Shown here one piece after another: positions 39,201 to 51,765 of a stretch of DNA of 64,000 nt. The DNA is from Tetrahymena elliotti 4EA (Eukaryota > Ciliophora > Oligohymenophorea > Hymenostomatida > Tetrahymenidae). The stretch is from NCBI GenBank assembly GCA_000231825.2, contig JH720294.1, forward strand, positions 2,636,654-2,700,653, read 5' to 3'. The notes below the pieces were generated by a model, which searched no databases, was not told the origin of the DNA, and worked only from the letters and a program-made list of their open reading frames with translations. A program made the translations under genes and the position numbers. Position 1 is the stretch's first letter; each line of letters opens with the position of its first letter.

Positions 39201-41369
39201 TGGCAAAGAGGCAATGGCAATTTTCAAATCAAAATTAAACTATGTATTCTACTAATAGTTAGAAAAGATTAAAAAATACATTAAATCTATTTCTCTAAAT
39301 GACTATCTTAACTACAAAGGAAGTTCAAGTATACTACAATTATTTAATCTCAAATCTAGCAACTAACTATCTAAACATTACAAACATTCTCCAATTAAAT
39401 CAAAAACTTCCTATTTTATCAATTAAACATTTTTCATTAAAGATATTTTTAAAAAAGTAACTATATTCTAATATAGGTTTAAATAAAAATCAAGCTAATT
39501 TGTTATCAAGTAATATCTTCTAATATAATTAGTTTAATAAAATTTTAACTAAATTTAATCATCAATCAAATTATTTAGATTAACCAGAAAATAAAATGAA
39601 ATAAAAGTCAAAATTTAATAAAAAATATTTGCTTCCTTCAATAAGTAATTTTTGTTTAGAATATTTAAAGAAAAAAATGGTTAAATTTGATGAAAATAGG
39701 AAAGCTTTTGCTTTGTTAAGTAGTTTATGCTTGTGATGAAAGTATTCCTTTTTAAGCAGTAAAAATTAATAATAACAATAATTAATAGTAAGCAAAAAAA
39801 AGGAAAGATAATTTATATTAAATATCTTAGAAAATAATAATTTACTCTCTACTCTAATTATTCATTCCTTGCATTTTTAAAGTAATTTAAAATAGCTTGA
39901 AGTCTGATTATTTTAGTAGCTGTTCCAACGTATTGCTCTAAATAGATGAGAAGACTTTCATCTTTATTAAAATTATTGATTGGTTTTGTTTAAATATAAA
40001 GGAAAATATTTTACGGGTAATGTGAGGAAGAGTTATGTTTAATCTTTTAAGATAAAACTCATAGTTTTAATGATTTAATTAAAATAAATCTGTTTGAATT
40101 CCTTGAAGCATGCTAATAATAGAATGAAGCACAAAATCTTCTTATACGATTTCAGGATCAGTTGTGAGTAAATTAGAATAATGTTTGTTTGACTGTAATG
40201 TTAATTCTTCACATGATTGTTTTGTGAAAATAGCAGTTTATGAAATTTATAAATTTTTGTTTTAAATTTTGCTTTTTCTAATATCATAATCCTCCCAAAG
40301 ACTAGAAGATACTATTTCATTTTCATGTTTTAAAAATTAATCAAAATCTTTGTTGTCATATTAAAATCCCTGCTAAAAAACTATTTTCCTCTGTGAGCTT
40401 TTATCAGATTTGTCTTTGAGAAATTGGCTTCTTTATTAAACAGATTTAAAGCTTAATTTTATTGAATAAATTTTACATTAAATTATTTGATCCTCTGGTT
40501 GAAAGGAAATTCTAACCTAAAATGTTATTATTGAAGTTTCCACTTAACTTTTCATCAATAATCTATTCTTATTAGTTGTCTTTATGCTTTTAATGGAAAA
40601 GAGAAATGTTTTCACTCAGAATAGTTTAATTCAAAGAAACATTCTAAGCCTGCACTGGATTAAGGACAAATTTATTACTTATTAAATCTTCATTTTACTT
40701 TTAACTTTTCTAAAAAGCTGTTGAAGGATTAAAAAAGGAATTCTTTATAGAAAGCTAACTCTCATTATTATTAAGTTAGGATACACTAAGAGGATTCTAT
40801 CTGTGAATTATTGAATTCTAAACCATTGATGTATTTTAGTTCATCTAATTAAAACTTGCATCATGCTTATGTTGGTTTGTTGCAATTCCATTCGAGGGAC
40901 TCTAAAATAAATTATTATTAATACTAAAAAAGTTGCTTATTCCTATCTAAGATTAATTGTTATTTGTCTTATTTTATGGCTTAGAGTTTATTTAAGCAAA
41001 ACTTGACATAGGATTAAAATTAGAATTTAATCCAAAGTTTGAGTTAATAGAAGGAATATTTAAAGATATAGAAAAAGGCATATTCTGAGGTTCTTCTTGC
41101 TTTCTCTAAAAAGCCCCCATAAAGCTTTAAATATTATCTATAAAAAAACAATTGAACCACTTCAAATATCAATTAAGTATTTTACCATCTGTGTTTTTGT
41201 TCAATCCAAATACATTTTTTGGAAATCCATTCTACTCTTTTTTCTTTTAAGTTTCCAAAGATGAATCAAATATCTCCCTATCAATTTAACTAGATAAATC
41301 TGAATAATTTGTGAACTCTATTTTTATCAAAATGTTCTTACATCTCCATTAAACAAACAAATCAAACAT
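36300..41369 (-). CDS. gamma-tubulin complex component, GCP6-like, 1340 aa
   Basis: Twelve exons, in order: 41369-41186, 41137-40477, 40430-40015, 39961-39846, 39410-38715, 38658-38388, 38331-37652, 37596-37396, 37343-37263, 37123-36758, 36708-36592, 36533-36300. They sum to 4023 nt with every phase consistent. The N-terminus (MFDLFVQWRCKN) leads into a low-complexity region. A grip1-type domain follows from about residue 380 (LHSIISMLQGIQ, later LFTFFSHILQPLI). A long coiled coil and acidic insert occupy about 620-970. The grip2 domain starts near 985 (ISVIIQACILNII) and contains FSHLIKFRYAN, LRHKIQNFIGNFQNYL and IHTNYLKYIQQKTF, the typical H-x-x-YL signature. GCPs assemble with gamma-tubulin into the ring that nucleates microtubules at basal bodies and other centres. 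The long insert between the two domains and the overall size favour GCP6 over GCP2-5. Intron length ranges from 46 to 435 bp. Confidence 0.9.
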
Positions 41370-41451
41370 TCTCTTTTAAATTATCTTCTAAACAATAACA
41401 AAATAATTTTAAAGAGTTTTAATGATCCGTTTTTCGAAATTCCAAAAAAAC

Positions 41452-43019
41452 TCAATTAATTTTGTAAAGAAGAAATAATTTAATTAGAGAAAGATTTAAT
41501 TTATGTTAATATTTGTTTAATCTAATTTATTTAATTGAATTACATCTATCTGTTGTTTATAATCCTGTGTTCATTTGAGACGAATATTCAGTTTATGTGG
41601 GAATAATTAAACCCTTCCTTAAATTGAAGAAGTCTTTGATAGGAGTAAAAACTTCTGAGTTATGAACTGTTTAAATGCTTTCGTTTTCATCATTTTTGAT
41701 TTTCTTTTATTCTTTGATAATATTTTAATTTGGTTTAACATCATTGATATTATTGTTATTATTGTTTTCTATTTTAAACTCTCCAGTTTGGATGTTTTGC
41801 TTTTTATTTTATAACTTTTCTTTTTCTACAAAAATATCTTCATCATTATCTTCTTCTTCTTCACCATCTTATTCTTCATTTTCATCTTCATTCTCTTTAT
41901 CCATAGATTCATTGATCTATTTGTCTTATCCTTTGAGAATTATTTCGGTTTGCTTATCTTTTGGAGTTGTCAATTAAATACCTTTCATTTTTCTGCCTAC
42001 TAAAAATGGATGAATATAAAAAGAATAAAAATAATTAACAAATAAATAAGTTATTGTCGAAAAAACTATCTCTATTTATCTGTCGGTCTAATTTGAAAAT
42101 GTATTACATATGGGAGTTAGAGATTATACACAAGGTTTTTAGGATTTAGCCTGGAAACCAAAAGTCTCATTTTCTTTTTCGTTGTTTTGAGTATTTAGAT
42201 GGCTCTATTACACAGAATTAGTTAATTTAAAAACTTTTAGGTTGTTGAGTGATACAACTTAGTCTTTATTTTACTAAGTAATATTCCTCTCTGCCAAAAG
42301 TTTGCTAATTAATCTATTAGCAATACAAAATTTATTATTATCAAAAGTATCATATTGGCAGTCACTCCTGCTATTTTCTACATATACATCAGACATTAAT
42401 CTGATAAAAGATATTATTGTACTCATTGATATTCTTTTTACTGTCCTTGAATCATAATTTTCAAAACATTTAAAATCATCTCCTTTTTCAATTAGACTTT
42501 GAATCAATACTTCCAAAGCTAAAGCCTTATTGAATTAATTATGTTATCTCATTCTGTTTATTTTTATATAAAATAACATAAATATTCTGAAAAGCTACCA
42601 AAAATACTCCAATTATCATTTCAATTTGCATATTTTTGATTGGTTTGGTTTGGTAATTAAAAAAGATACTTACTAAAATGTAATTTCTGTGATGTTAGTA
42701 TGAAGTATATTTAATTATAAATTGATCCCTTTCATATTATTTATATAAGGAGTTAGATTCTCTCTATCGAGCCTTGCATTACTCATTTTAAGTCTTTAAT
42801 TAGAGTAAATGGATTAATTTTAATTCCCTTTTTTACTTAAGAATTTATTTACCGCATTGACTTAGATAAAATATATGAAAATAATGTATCAATGAGTCTA
42901 TCAAGACATTTCCTTTTTATCTAAAAATTAGCTAATGGTTAGTCTTTGTATAACCTTTCAACCACTATGACTAAATTTTAAATTATATCACTGTTAGAAT
43001 TAAGCATCCTTATACTCAT
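41452..43019 (-). CDS. unrecognised protein with acidic middle, about 473 aa
   Basis: Exons 43019-42853, 42793-42674 and 42586-41452 join in phase (1422 nt, TGA at 41452-41454). The N-terminal half is helical (start MSIRMLNSNSDIIQNL; then VVERLYKDQPLAN, ALALEVLIQSLIEK, STIISFIRLMSDVYV, ANRLISKLLAERNIT). The last of these helices are spaced a little like a histone fold, but this is weak. An acidic stretch (DGEEEEDNDED) and a basic/asparagine-rich C-terminus follow. A T-rich segment at about 42010-42075 has no TGA and would encode a hydrophobic stretch; it could instead be an unrecognised intron. Only 82 bp separate its stop from the start of the downstream gamma-tubulin complex gene on the same strand. 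The frame is open for about ten codons above the chosen ATG, so another 5' exon is possible. Confidence 0.65.
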
Positions 43020-43859
43020 TTTTAATATTTGTAATAATTCTAATGCAGTTGTATGTGATTATCAAAAAATAATAATATTTATAGGCTAATATTCAATTCA
43101 ATCAATTATAATCAATTTTTGGATTTTATCAATAATCAATAATTTTTTTATACAATTCAAAAATTTAAAAAGCAATATTTTAAATACCGCCAATATCCTT
43201 ATTAATTATAAAAGCTCACTTACTAATACAAAGCATAATTCTTTAAATATTTTGTTTATTTCAAAATTCTATTAAAATAATGTTTATTTATTCATTCTAC
43301 TGGTTATTTCCTTCATCAAATATAAATTAGAAAAAATCATCTCCAAAAAAATGAATTTAAATAATTCATTTTTTGTCTTTATTTAAATTATTTAATAATA
43401 TGCAATGCAATTTGTTTATCTAATCATAAATCTTAATACCGATGGAAAATATGCAAATAATTTCAAATAAAAATTGATATTTTTAAAAAAAATAGATTTG
43501 AGCAATCTTGGAAATAATCTGAAATTTTATGATAGTTATTAGCTTTAAAAATCTATTTTTTTAATGGTAAGAAAAGCTAAAATATTAATAAAGATATATA
43601 CAAAACACTTAATAAGAATTATAAAAGAAGATTATAGTTTTAAAAATAAATTTGGAATACTTAGTAAGATTAATTTATTTATTTTGTACTTAATTTAATC
43701 TATAAAATTGCTTTCATTTTTATTATCAAAGCTTGGTAGTTTGTTCTAGGTTTATTTATTTATTGGTTGGTTGGTTGATTTTATTATATTTTATCATTTG
43801 GGAAAATTATTTTTTCTAATTATTGTAGGTTTTATTATTTTTTTGTTCAATTTTGTTAA
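43020..43859. other. AT-rich spacer
   Basis: Between the kinesin stop and the start of the unrecognised gene, both on minus. Contains short TTGGTTGG and TTTATTTA runs near 43755-43780. No gene was found. Confidence 0.5.
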
Positions 43860-46800
43860 TCAAATTTCATTATCAAACATGTTAAAGTTTTTTTTCTTGA
43901 GGTTCACATTTGTAGTGCAAATTGTTCTTGAAGTTTTATGAATTTATGGAGAGTTTTGAAAATTACTAGGTTTTTTATTTGAATTGTTTATTTCTTCATT
44001 ATCAAGCTCGCTTTCAGTTTCAAGAGGGTTTTTAAGAGTTATTGAGTCATTTATATGGAGATTGCCAATATGAGAAGGTTATCCATTACAATCAGAGCTT
44101 CTTCTACTCATTATTTTAGGTTCACAGTCATCATCAAAATCATCCATATCATAATTAATAAGTCTTCTTGTTTGTTTTTAGTTATTCAAATTACCTATAG
44201 ATTAATAGTTAATATCTTGCTAAACAGACAAAGGATTTGTAGGAGTATGAAGTGCGGATGGTTGGAATTAGTAATCACTATAAACGTTAGTAACTTTGAT
44301 AGCAGGCTGATTACTCTTAATTAAGTTTGATGGAGTTCCATCATCCTTTTTAGTAGAAATATTCAATCCAGTATCCCTTGATTCCATAGGATTTTTACAA
44401 GAATCAATAGGAGAGATCATATATGTTTTTTCTTCAGGGTGATTAGAAATGGTATTATCATATAATGATATATTTTATTAAAATTAATTAGTGTTGTTTT
44501 AAATTTATATTTCTGATTTTTATGTATTACTTGAGTAATATTACTCTTCTAAGAATGTTTTCTTTTCATCTAACAATAATCTATCTGATACTAATTACTT
44601 TGTCTTTTCTAACAAACTGTTATTATTATCATATCTTCCACTTTTGCTCTAACTGCGACCTATTTTTTGTTGAAAGTTCATTTAAAAATGAAAAGGAAAA
44701 AATTTAATTTTAAACAAAAACAAGTAATGATTAAAAAAGAATTACTTTATTTTAACAAACTGCTTTGCAAGTTTGAATTGTTTAAAGCAACATTTGAAGA
44801 AAGCTAACTTGTTGCAACTATAGGATTAGATAAATTGCTGCTGTTTGTGTAGGAACCAAAAGTCAAAGGTAAGTTGATATCTTGGATGCTGTTAGTTGAA
44901 GGTTAATTAGAGCTATAATTTCTACTATTTGTAATGTTAGCATTTATGTTTAAGTTTTATTAATTAGTATTGCTTATATTATTGCTAGTTTAATTTGTTT
45001 AGGATTTTATCAAAGTTTTACTTCCATTCAGAATTGTACTTGAATTAGATAAAGGTTGTTAAATTAGGCTTTTAGAATCATTCTTAGGAGTTAGACTAAT
45101 ATTAGAAATTGTTGTGTTGATATTTATTTAATTTTAAGGAGAAGGTACTAACTGAACAGATGTTTAACTAATACTTCCCTTATTATGCATAGTGGTTAAG
45201 CTAGAGCTATCATAGTTAGCAAGATCTTTGGTTAATGGAGTGAGGCTGTTCACTTTTTGTTTCTAATTTTAATTTTATTGTAATTAATTTTGGGAATTTA
45301 CCAAGTGTTATTATTAAGTTTGTTATGAGAACAAATTAGGCATGCCATAGTTTTTGATTTGTTCAAGTCCATATAAATTCTTCTTTTATTATTCTTATTA
45401 ATTGATAGATTAACCTGCAAGAATATTAGCAGTATCATAATTCAAAAGATCTTTTGTCAAAGGAGTTAGACTAGGTGTTTTCTATTTTTGATTTTGAGAC
45501 AAATTATTGTTTTGATTTTGATTTTATGAAGATGATGATGAAGAAGTTAATTAGGATTATTGAGAAAATAAATTTGAAATTGTCACATTTTTCACTTATT
45601 CCAAGCCTGAGTAATTTTTCTTTTGCTATTCTTATTAGTATATCTACTAGCTAAATGCTTGGTTTTAATTTATAGGTTTATTATTTGAGTTTGAATTGCT
45701 ACTATTTATTAAATTCAGCATTCCTTTCACTTATCCATTTAATCTATCTTGAGAATTTTGTCTTTGATCATCACCTTAAGTTCTCACTGCACTAAAAGAT
45801 AAAGGTAAGTCTGTTGATTTTTCTTATTATCTTATGTTTAATGAGTTTTTCTATTATTTTAGTAGAGCAATCTCTTGAGTTAGCTATTAAATTAGTTTAT
45901 CTTTGTCAACAACTATTTAATTAGATACAGTTATTTGCTTTTCTAAATCACTCTTGGCTTCCAACAAATCAAGTAATTCTAGCTATTATTTTCTTAATTT
46001 CAGCTAATTAAAATAAATATTTTTTTATAAATAAATAATAATTCAAGACTAAAATTTTTGTTCAAAGTTGTTTTGTGTTTGTTTTTAATGAAAGCTCAAG
46101 TTTAGATTTAAAGAACAAACAGGATAATAAATTAAAATATTCTCCTCTTAAAAAACAAAACAAAAGCGTTTCTGAAATAGTAAAATCGTTGAATTTGCTT
46201 TAATTTTCAAAATAAAGATAATTTTTTATATTAAAAAATTTTTTTGGTTTTAAGTTTAATTCCTTGTTGGATAAATTTGTTTGTTTTTAGTAAAATTTTT
46301 TTGGTTTTAAGTTTAATTCCTTGGATAAATTTGTTTGTTTTAAGTTAAAATTCAAAATTAATTTTGACCGAAAAAAGTGAAGTAAGTTTCATTAAGCTTA
46401 GTTAGTTAGTTTTTTTGATTCAACAATTTATTTGTTTTTTGACCGATTTTGTGAATAAAATGAATGAGCCAATAAATAATTTACATCATATTCCATCTGA
46501 ATTTATTTTTTATTAGAGATTCTAAGTAAAACATATTTAAGATTTTGTTTTTGCTCTTAATTAGTTTCAAGAACTAATTTCATCTTTTCTTTAATTTCTT
46601 CATTTTCCCTGATAGATTCTTAGAGCTGGTTGATAATAATTTGAACTTGAGGAGTTTGCAGAGGATTTTTTTAATAGAATAAGAGCTTTTGATAATCTTG
46701 AACAAGCAACTCTTCGATTTCTTAGAGAGATGATATAAGTTGGTGACTTTCAACTACATTTTAAAATAGATCATTACAAATTCTGTTTAAGAATTCTTCT

Positions 46801-49794
46801 TAATTTCCATTTTATTCATTTCTCATTCTTATGTGTTGTTCAATAAGATCTTCTGTAATAGCATCTCCATGACCATTTTCCAATTAAAGTGATTATTTAA
46901 TTTATTCTGTTAACTCTAAAATTTATCCCTGAATAGCTTATCTCTCTTACTTAATTCTAATAAATTTAAGATTTTTTAATGTAAGTTTTTTAAATAAACT
47001 ATCTTACTTTGTTTCAATTGACGAATATGCTGTTGATTTTCCATAAATACTTTCTAGATTAGAGTAGTCATAAGAGAGTATTGATTTCTTATTTTTTGAG
47101 CAGTTTTCACAATTACCTTAAGAAGATGGAGTAATTGATTAATTACCAGATTAATTTGGTGCAGCCTATTAACTCTAAGTAGTTGATGAACCATATTTAT
47201 TCTTGTAGAATGCAAGCTCTTATTATAGTTCTCTTATTACCTCTTTTTGCTAATAATAATCCAATTCTTATGTTATATTTTTGCTGATTTTTCTTTTGAT
47301 ATTTGTGGCTCTTGATGCATAATTTAACGTGTTAACTGTTTCTTCAAGTGATTAATAATTTTATGAAATACATGCTATCATGACTGTTTTAGTGTTTCCT
47401 CCTAAAGATAAATAAAAATTATTTATTTTAAAATATGGCATTTAGTAAAAATGGAAATGAATATTTACCTAAAGTATCTTTCAGAATTCTTGTTAATTTT
47501 GAATCTCTGTAAGGAACGTGATGTCCAATTTTTCTTTTTTCAGATAAAATATTAATACAATTTCCTAAAGCCAATAGACTCCTGTTTATATTAGAACCTT
47601 CTAATGATCCTTTTCCTTTTTAAATTAAAATATGCAAAATTTTAATATTATCAAAAGTAGATCTCATAAAATAAATACCTGGTTTATCACATCCTTTTTC
47701 ACTACCTGCTAAATCAATAATTGTGAGTTTAGATGTAATAATTTCATCTACTTAAGTAAGTGCATTTTATTATCTCTAATATATAGTCAAAATAAGTATA
47801 GCATGAGATCTAGAAGAGAAAGAATTTGCTTAAGTAGGAGCTAAAGCTCTTCTTTGATTTCCTTCTTGAATTAATTCATCGATCTAGTTTTAAATAACAT
47901 TTTAATAAATTAAAAGCAATTCTTTGAATCAAACAAAAAAAATACTTCCACTTTAAAAGTTCAATAAATATTTTTATGAAAAAGAAATTTTTAAAGATTG
48001 AATAATAAGTCAATTCATCTTCCAAACAATAATTTTTAATGAAAAAGTAATTTATTTTTAAGAATTGAAAATCTCATTTTTAATAAAATATTTTCTTCAA
48101 AGTTTTTAAATTGATTTTAAAATTCTAATCAAGGTAAAAGAAAAGAATGGACTTAGTCTCAAAAATTAATTATTTTAGTATTTATTTAAAAAAATCTTCT
48201 TGGTTTAGTAAAGCAATTTGTAGATAAATTATTTTAGCCATTGAAAATAAACTCTTATTTAAATTAATTTCCAATCAAATTTCTTGAAAATATTTAAATC
48301 ACTAAAATTTAATTTTTAGTAAGATAAAGACCAAAAAAAACATTGATATTATAATCTCCTTGTTTATTTAGGTCATATTAACTAATCTTATTTTTTAATT
48401 TTGTTGTTATTTCTAATTGGAATTTGAAAATTGAATGAATTGCCTGTAATTTTTTAACTTCCTACTTGATCAAATTAATTGAATAACAAAAATCAAACAA
48501 TCAATCAATTAAAAATTTGCTGATAATTAAAAACGAAAGTTTGCTTCTTATCTATCTATCTATTTATCAATTTATTTATTTGCTTATTTATCAATTATTT
48601 TTTTGCTTGTTTGTTTGTTTATTCATTTATTTATTTGATTTTTCATATAAATTTTGTTTACAAATTCTATTTGTTTGCATTTTTGATTGTTAATAATAGA
48701 CTGACTTTTTTGTTTGTATGTTCGTGACCTAATTTTTAGTTTTTTTGGATCCGAAATATTATTTTAAATTTCTTACGGATTGGGATGTGGAAGGTTTATT
48801 CAAAAATGATAAAATAAGAAGAGTATTTTATGTTTGAAATTAAAATTTTTACTTATGCTATGCTTGTTATTTGAAATTCTTTGAGATCTTAAACACAAAT
48901 ATTTTTAGTTATGGGGTCTTCAATTATGGTTAGGCCTTTGGCGTTATTCTATCCATTAAGCAAATCGCGAACATTTTCATTGTAAATTTCCAAAAAGCTA
49001 AATTTAAGAGTTGTGTTTTTTATATCTAAATTTTAAAGCAAATATTCGATTGCTATATAGCATATACCTCTGTCAGCAATGTTTTTATCCTAGAGATTAC
49101 TTGATAAACTAGGGATGTCTAAATTTGCATTGCAGCTGTTATTGTATGTGTTTTGTTAGGATGAGATTGAATAAGTAAATGAATTGAAAGGTTTTATCAA
49201 ACCTCCATTTCTTCCAAATATAGTATGAGTCTTTCCTGAGCCAGTTATACCATATGCAAAGAAAGTTGCATTGTAACCTTCTAAAATTCCATTCAAAGAA
49301 GGCAATACTGCTTTTTCGAATGCATCATAGTTGGTAGAGTTTTCAGATAAAACACCATCGAAAACATAAGCTTTTTCCCTCTTATCAATATTTCTATAAT
49401 CAGGATCATTAAGATATATTATATTATTATCTTCATCTACTTTTATAATGCTGCTGTTTTATATTTCAGTTTAATTTTGAACGCTGCTATTGAAAGCTTG
49501 AGTGTAGAATTATGAATTATTTAAGTTTTATCCTTAAGAATTGCTATTAACAGTATTTCCTCCATTCTGCTTATTGTAAAGAGGTGAATGATGAGGGGAT
49601 GAAGAGCCTAAAAGGCTAGATAACTATTGCTAATGCTAAATACTTAAATTAGCTCCTCTATATAATCTTTCAGACTGTTTGCGAGATGATAACTACTAAT
49701 CATCCTTATTGAGTGGCCTAACTCTTACAAAAACTTAAAAATTTTTTAAGTCTTGAATACTCTCTGCCAATTCACTTGTTTATGTATTTAACAT
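43860..49794 (-). CDS. kinesin motor protein, kinesin-8 type, 1422 aa
   Basis: Six exons, 49794-48853, 47883-47679, 47615-47469, 47401-46485, 46003-44746 and 44659-43860, sum to 4269 nt, all in phase. The motor core runs from FVRVRPLNK (about residue 22) through the P-loop [10 protein letters not shown] (182-191), switch I NSFSSRSH (about 334-341), switch II DLAGSE (about 371-376) and [15 protein letters not shown], to the neck region near [13 protein letters not shown]-x-x-R-x-x-x-PT-x-AN before switch I is typical of kinesin-8 (Kip3/KIF18/KIF19), plus-end motors that control microtubule length. Between the first strand and VFDGVL sits a Ser/Asn/Gln-rich insert of about 80 residues, larger than usual. 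Behind the motor lie coiled coils (about 600-800) and a disordered N/Q/S tail with two copies of SLTPLTKDL(L/A)NYD. The P-loop has Ile where most kinesins have Gln. The frame continues open above the ATG at 49794 for about 25 codons, so the start could lie further up. Confidence 0.9.
46233..46343. repeat. two tandem copies of about 56 bp in a kinesin intron
   Basis: AAATTTTTTTGGTTTTAAG followed by TTTAATTCCTTG and ATAAATTTGTTTGTTTT occurs twice, starting near 46233 and 46290. The first copy has an extra TTGG. The repeat lies inside the 481-bp intron at 46004-46484. It is non-coding and probably a local slippage duplication. Confidence 0.75.
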
Positions 49795-51765
49795 CTCCCT
49801 AATATCAACTAATGAATGAACTATCTATTGCTGATCTACTTTACTAAAACAAATTCACTTTGCTTACTAAATGATGCTTAATTTGTAAAAATATTTAACG
49901 AGAGTTGTATTTAGCTTTGATTGTATTTAATTTTGTTAAAATTTTGTTGGCTTTGTACTTCTCCTTCAATTTTAATTATTTATAATGCAAAAAATATTAA
50001 ATAAACAAATTTACTAATCAATTAATTAATATATGAATAACAAGCATTATTATCAATTCTTTCTTTGTCTCTCTCTCTCTCTCTCTCTCTTTTCATTTAG
50101 ATTGCTTTGTATATTATTGTTTCATTCAAAATAAAGGCTTTGAGTTAAAAATTTACATGTTTTTTACATGGCCTTTCATCCTATTTTGATTTTTTTTTTT
50201 GATAAATTGCATGTTGTTCCTCTAATGCCCAATTAAAATTTGTATTGAATATTTTTGAATTTGCAAGACTAACAATTAAATCTTTCAAAATAAATAAAGA
50301 ATTTGACACATAAATAACAATCAAGCATTTTTCTAATTTCAAATTGAATTATTTATTTCCTATATTCTTTGACACTCCCTATTTTACTTTTAATTCAAAT
50401 CAAACCCGCCACTCATAAATTTTATTTTTACCAAATTTATTTTTTACGGTTTTAAGTGAATCTTTTTTGAATATTTGAATTTTTCCAAAGATTCTTTCTA
50501 AATTATTATTTTAATTTTTCTTTTAGGTATTGTAAAATATTTTACTCTCTTTTTATTCTTTAAATATTTTGAAAAAAATTTAATTTAGTTTTTAAAACCA
50601 GAAATAAATTTTTATTAAAAATATTTAGCATGAATTGTTAAGCTTCATTCTACTTTTTTCGAATTTTATTTTTTATTTAGTTCTTGAAAAAATTCAATTT
50701 AAGAGCAATTTACCCTAATAAACAAATAAAAGGATCTGTTCTCTCATAATATTATTAAATCATATTTTGACTTTTATGTTATTTTGAGGAGATTTTTCAC
50801 TTATGATTATAATATTATAATAAAGGATAGTGAGAACTTGTTACCTGAATCACTTAGAGCCTTAGTATCTATACTGAAAATAGCAGGAAGAGTATCCTTA
50901 ATAAACCTAAATTTGGGTTAGTTACCAGTTTTGCAAACAAATTTTTGAAATTTTAACTTATTTTTCAAATAGTATACTCAGTTGCCATTTATTTATTTTT
51001 GGATAGGTTAAATTTTTACTAATAAATTTAGTTAGATAAAATAAATTATTTTTTAAGAAAGCATAAAAGTATGAAACAAATTAGAAATTTCAAATATTTT
51101 AAATAAAATTAGATAAAAGCTAAGAGTTAGTTTATTAATATTTAAAAAAAATAATCTTTTAAAAATAGAACAACTAAATTATATTCAAATTTGAAAAGGA
51201 CCTTTAAAAAATCCAAATATATTTTAACTATTTAATTAGGTAAAATAATTAATTCCTAGTTAATTACTACTCCTAAAAATTAGAATTTTAGGATTTGATA
51301 AAACATAAATTTAAAAAAGATAATAGCATAAAAATAGCATGAAGGAATGAATATTTCATCTTAAAATTATGTTTCTAGTTTAATAGTAAGATAAATCTTT
51401 TTATAACTGTCTTGTTGATTCTTTAATTTACTAAAGTAAAATTAAAAGTAAATCAAACCTTTTAGGTTTAAGAAAATTTATTAGAGACTGTAATATAAAA
51501 GTACTTTGAATAAATATTTGATCATAAATAAATACATACTTATTTATATTTTTAGTGAAGTTATTTAGAATCAAATCAAACGTTTTAATAAATTTCTTAT
51601 TTTCTCTTAACTGAAAACAAAGTAAAAGCAAGTCATTTTAAGATTTTTATTATTTTTGAAGGTGATATATAATTTACTTTAATATATTATTGGTTAAGTT
51701 TTCTATTGTTTTATTATTTTATATTTTACTTTGATTTGTTTTTATATGGTTTTGGGTGAGGTGAA
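49795..51765. other. 2 kb spacer upstream of kinesin gene
   Basis: Mostly AT-rich non-coding DNA holding the presumed kinesin promoter. It contains a (TC)n microsatellite at 50068-50091. A less AT-rich island at about 50825-50945 is open on both strands (plus-strand reading KDSENLLPESLRALVSI); it may be a lone exon or a conserved non-coding element and cannot be assigned. A minus-strand frame at 51431-51631 looks like background. Confidence 0.45.
50068..50091. repeat. (TC)n microsatellite
   Basis: About 12 perfect TC dinucleotides, unusual in this AT-dominated sequence. It lies about 270 bp upstream of the kinesin start codon. Confidence 0.9.

Noticed and set aside
39435..39437. ATG at 39437 as start of a separate downstream gene
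   Set aside because: The exon before it (39961-39846) and the one starting at 39410 join in phase, and the upstream exons carry the N-terminal half of the GCP fold. This ATG lies in an intron.
41744..41977. Plus-strand serine-rich 77-codon frame
   Set aside because: It is the antisense shadow of the acidic D/E-rich stretch of the minus-strand gene at 41452-43019.
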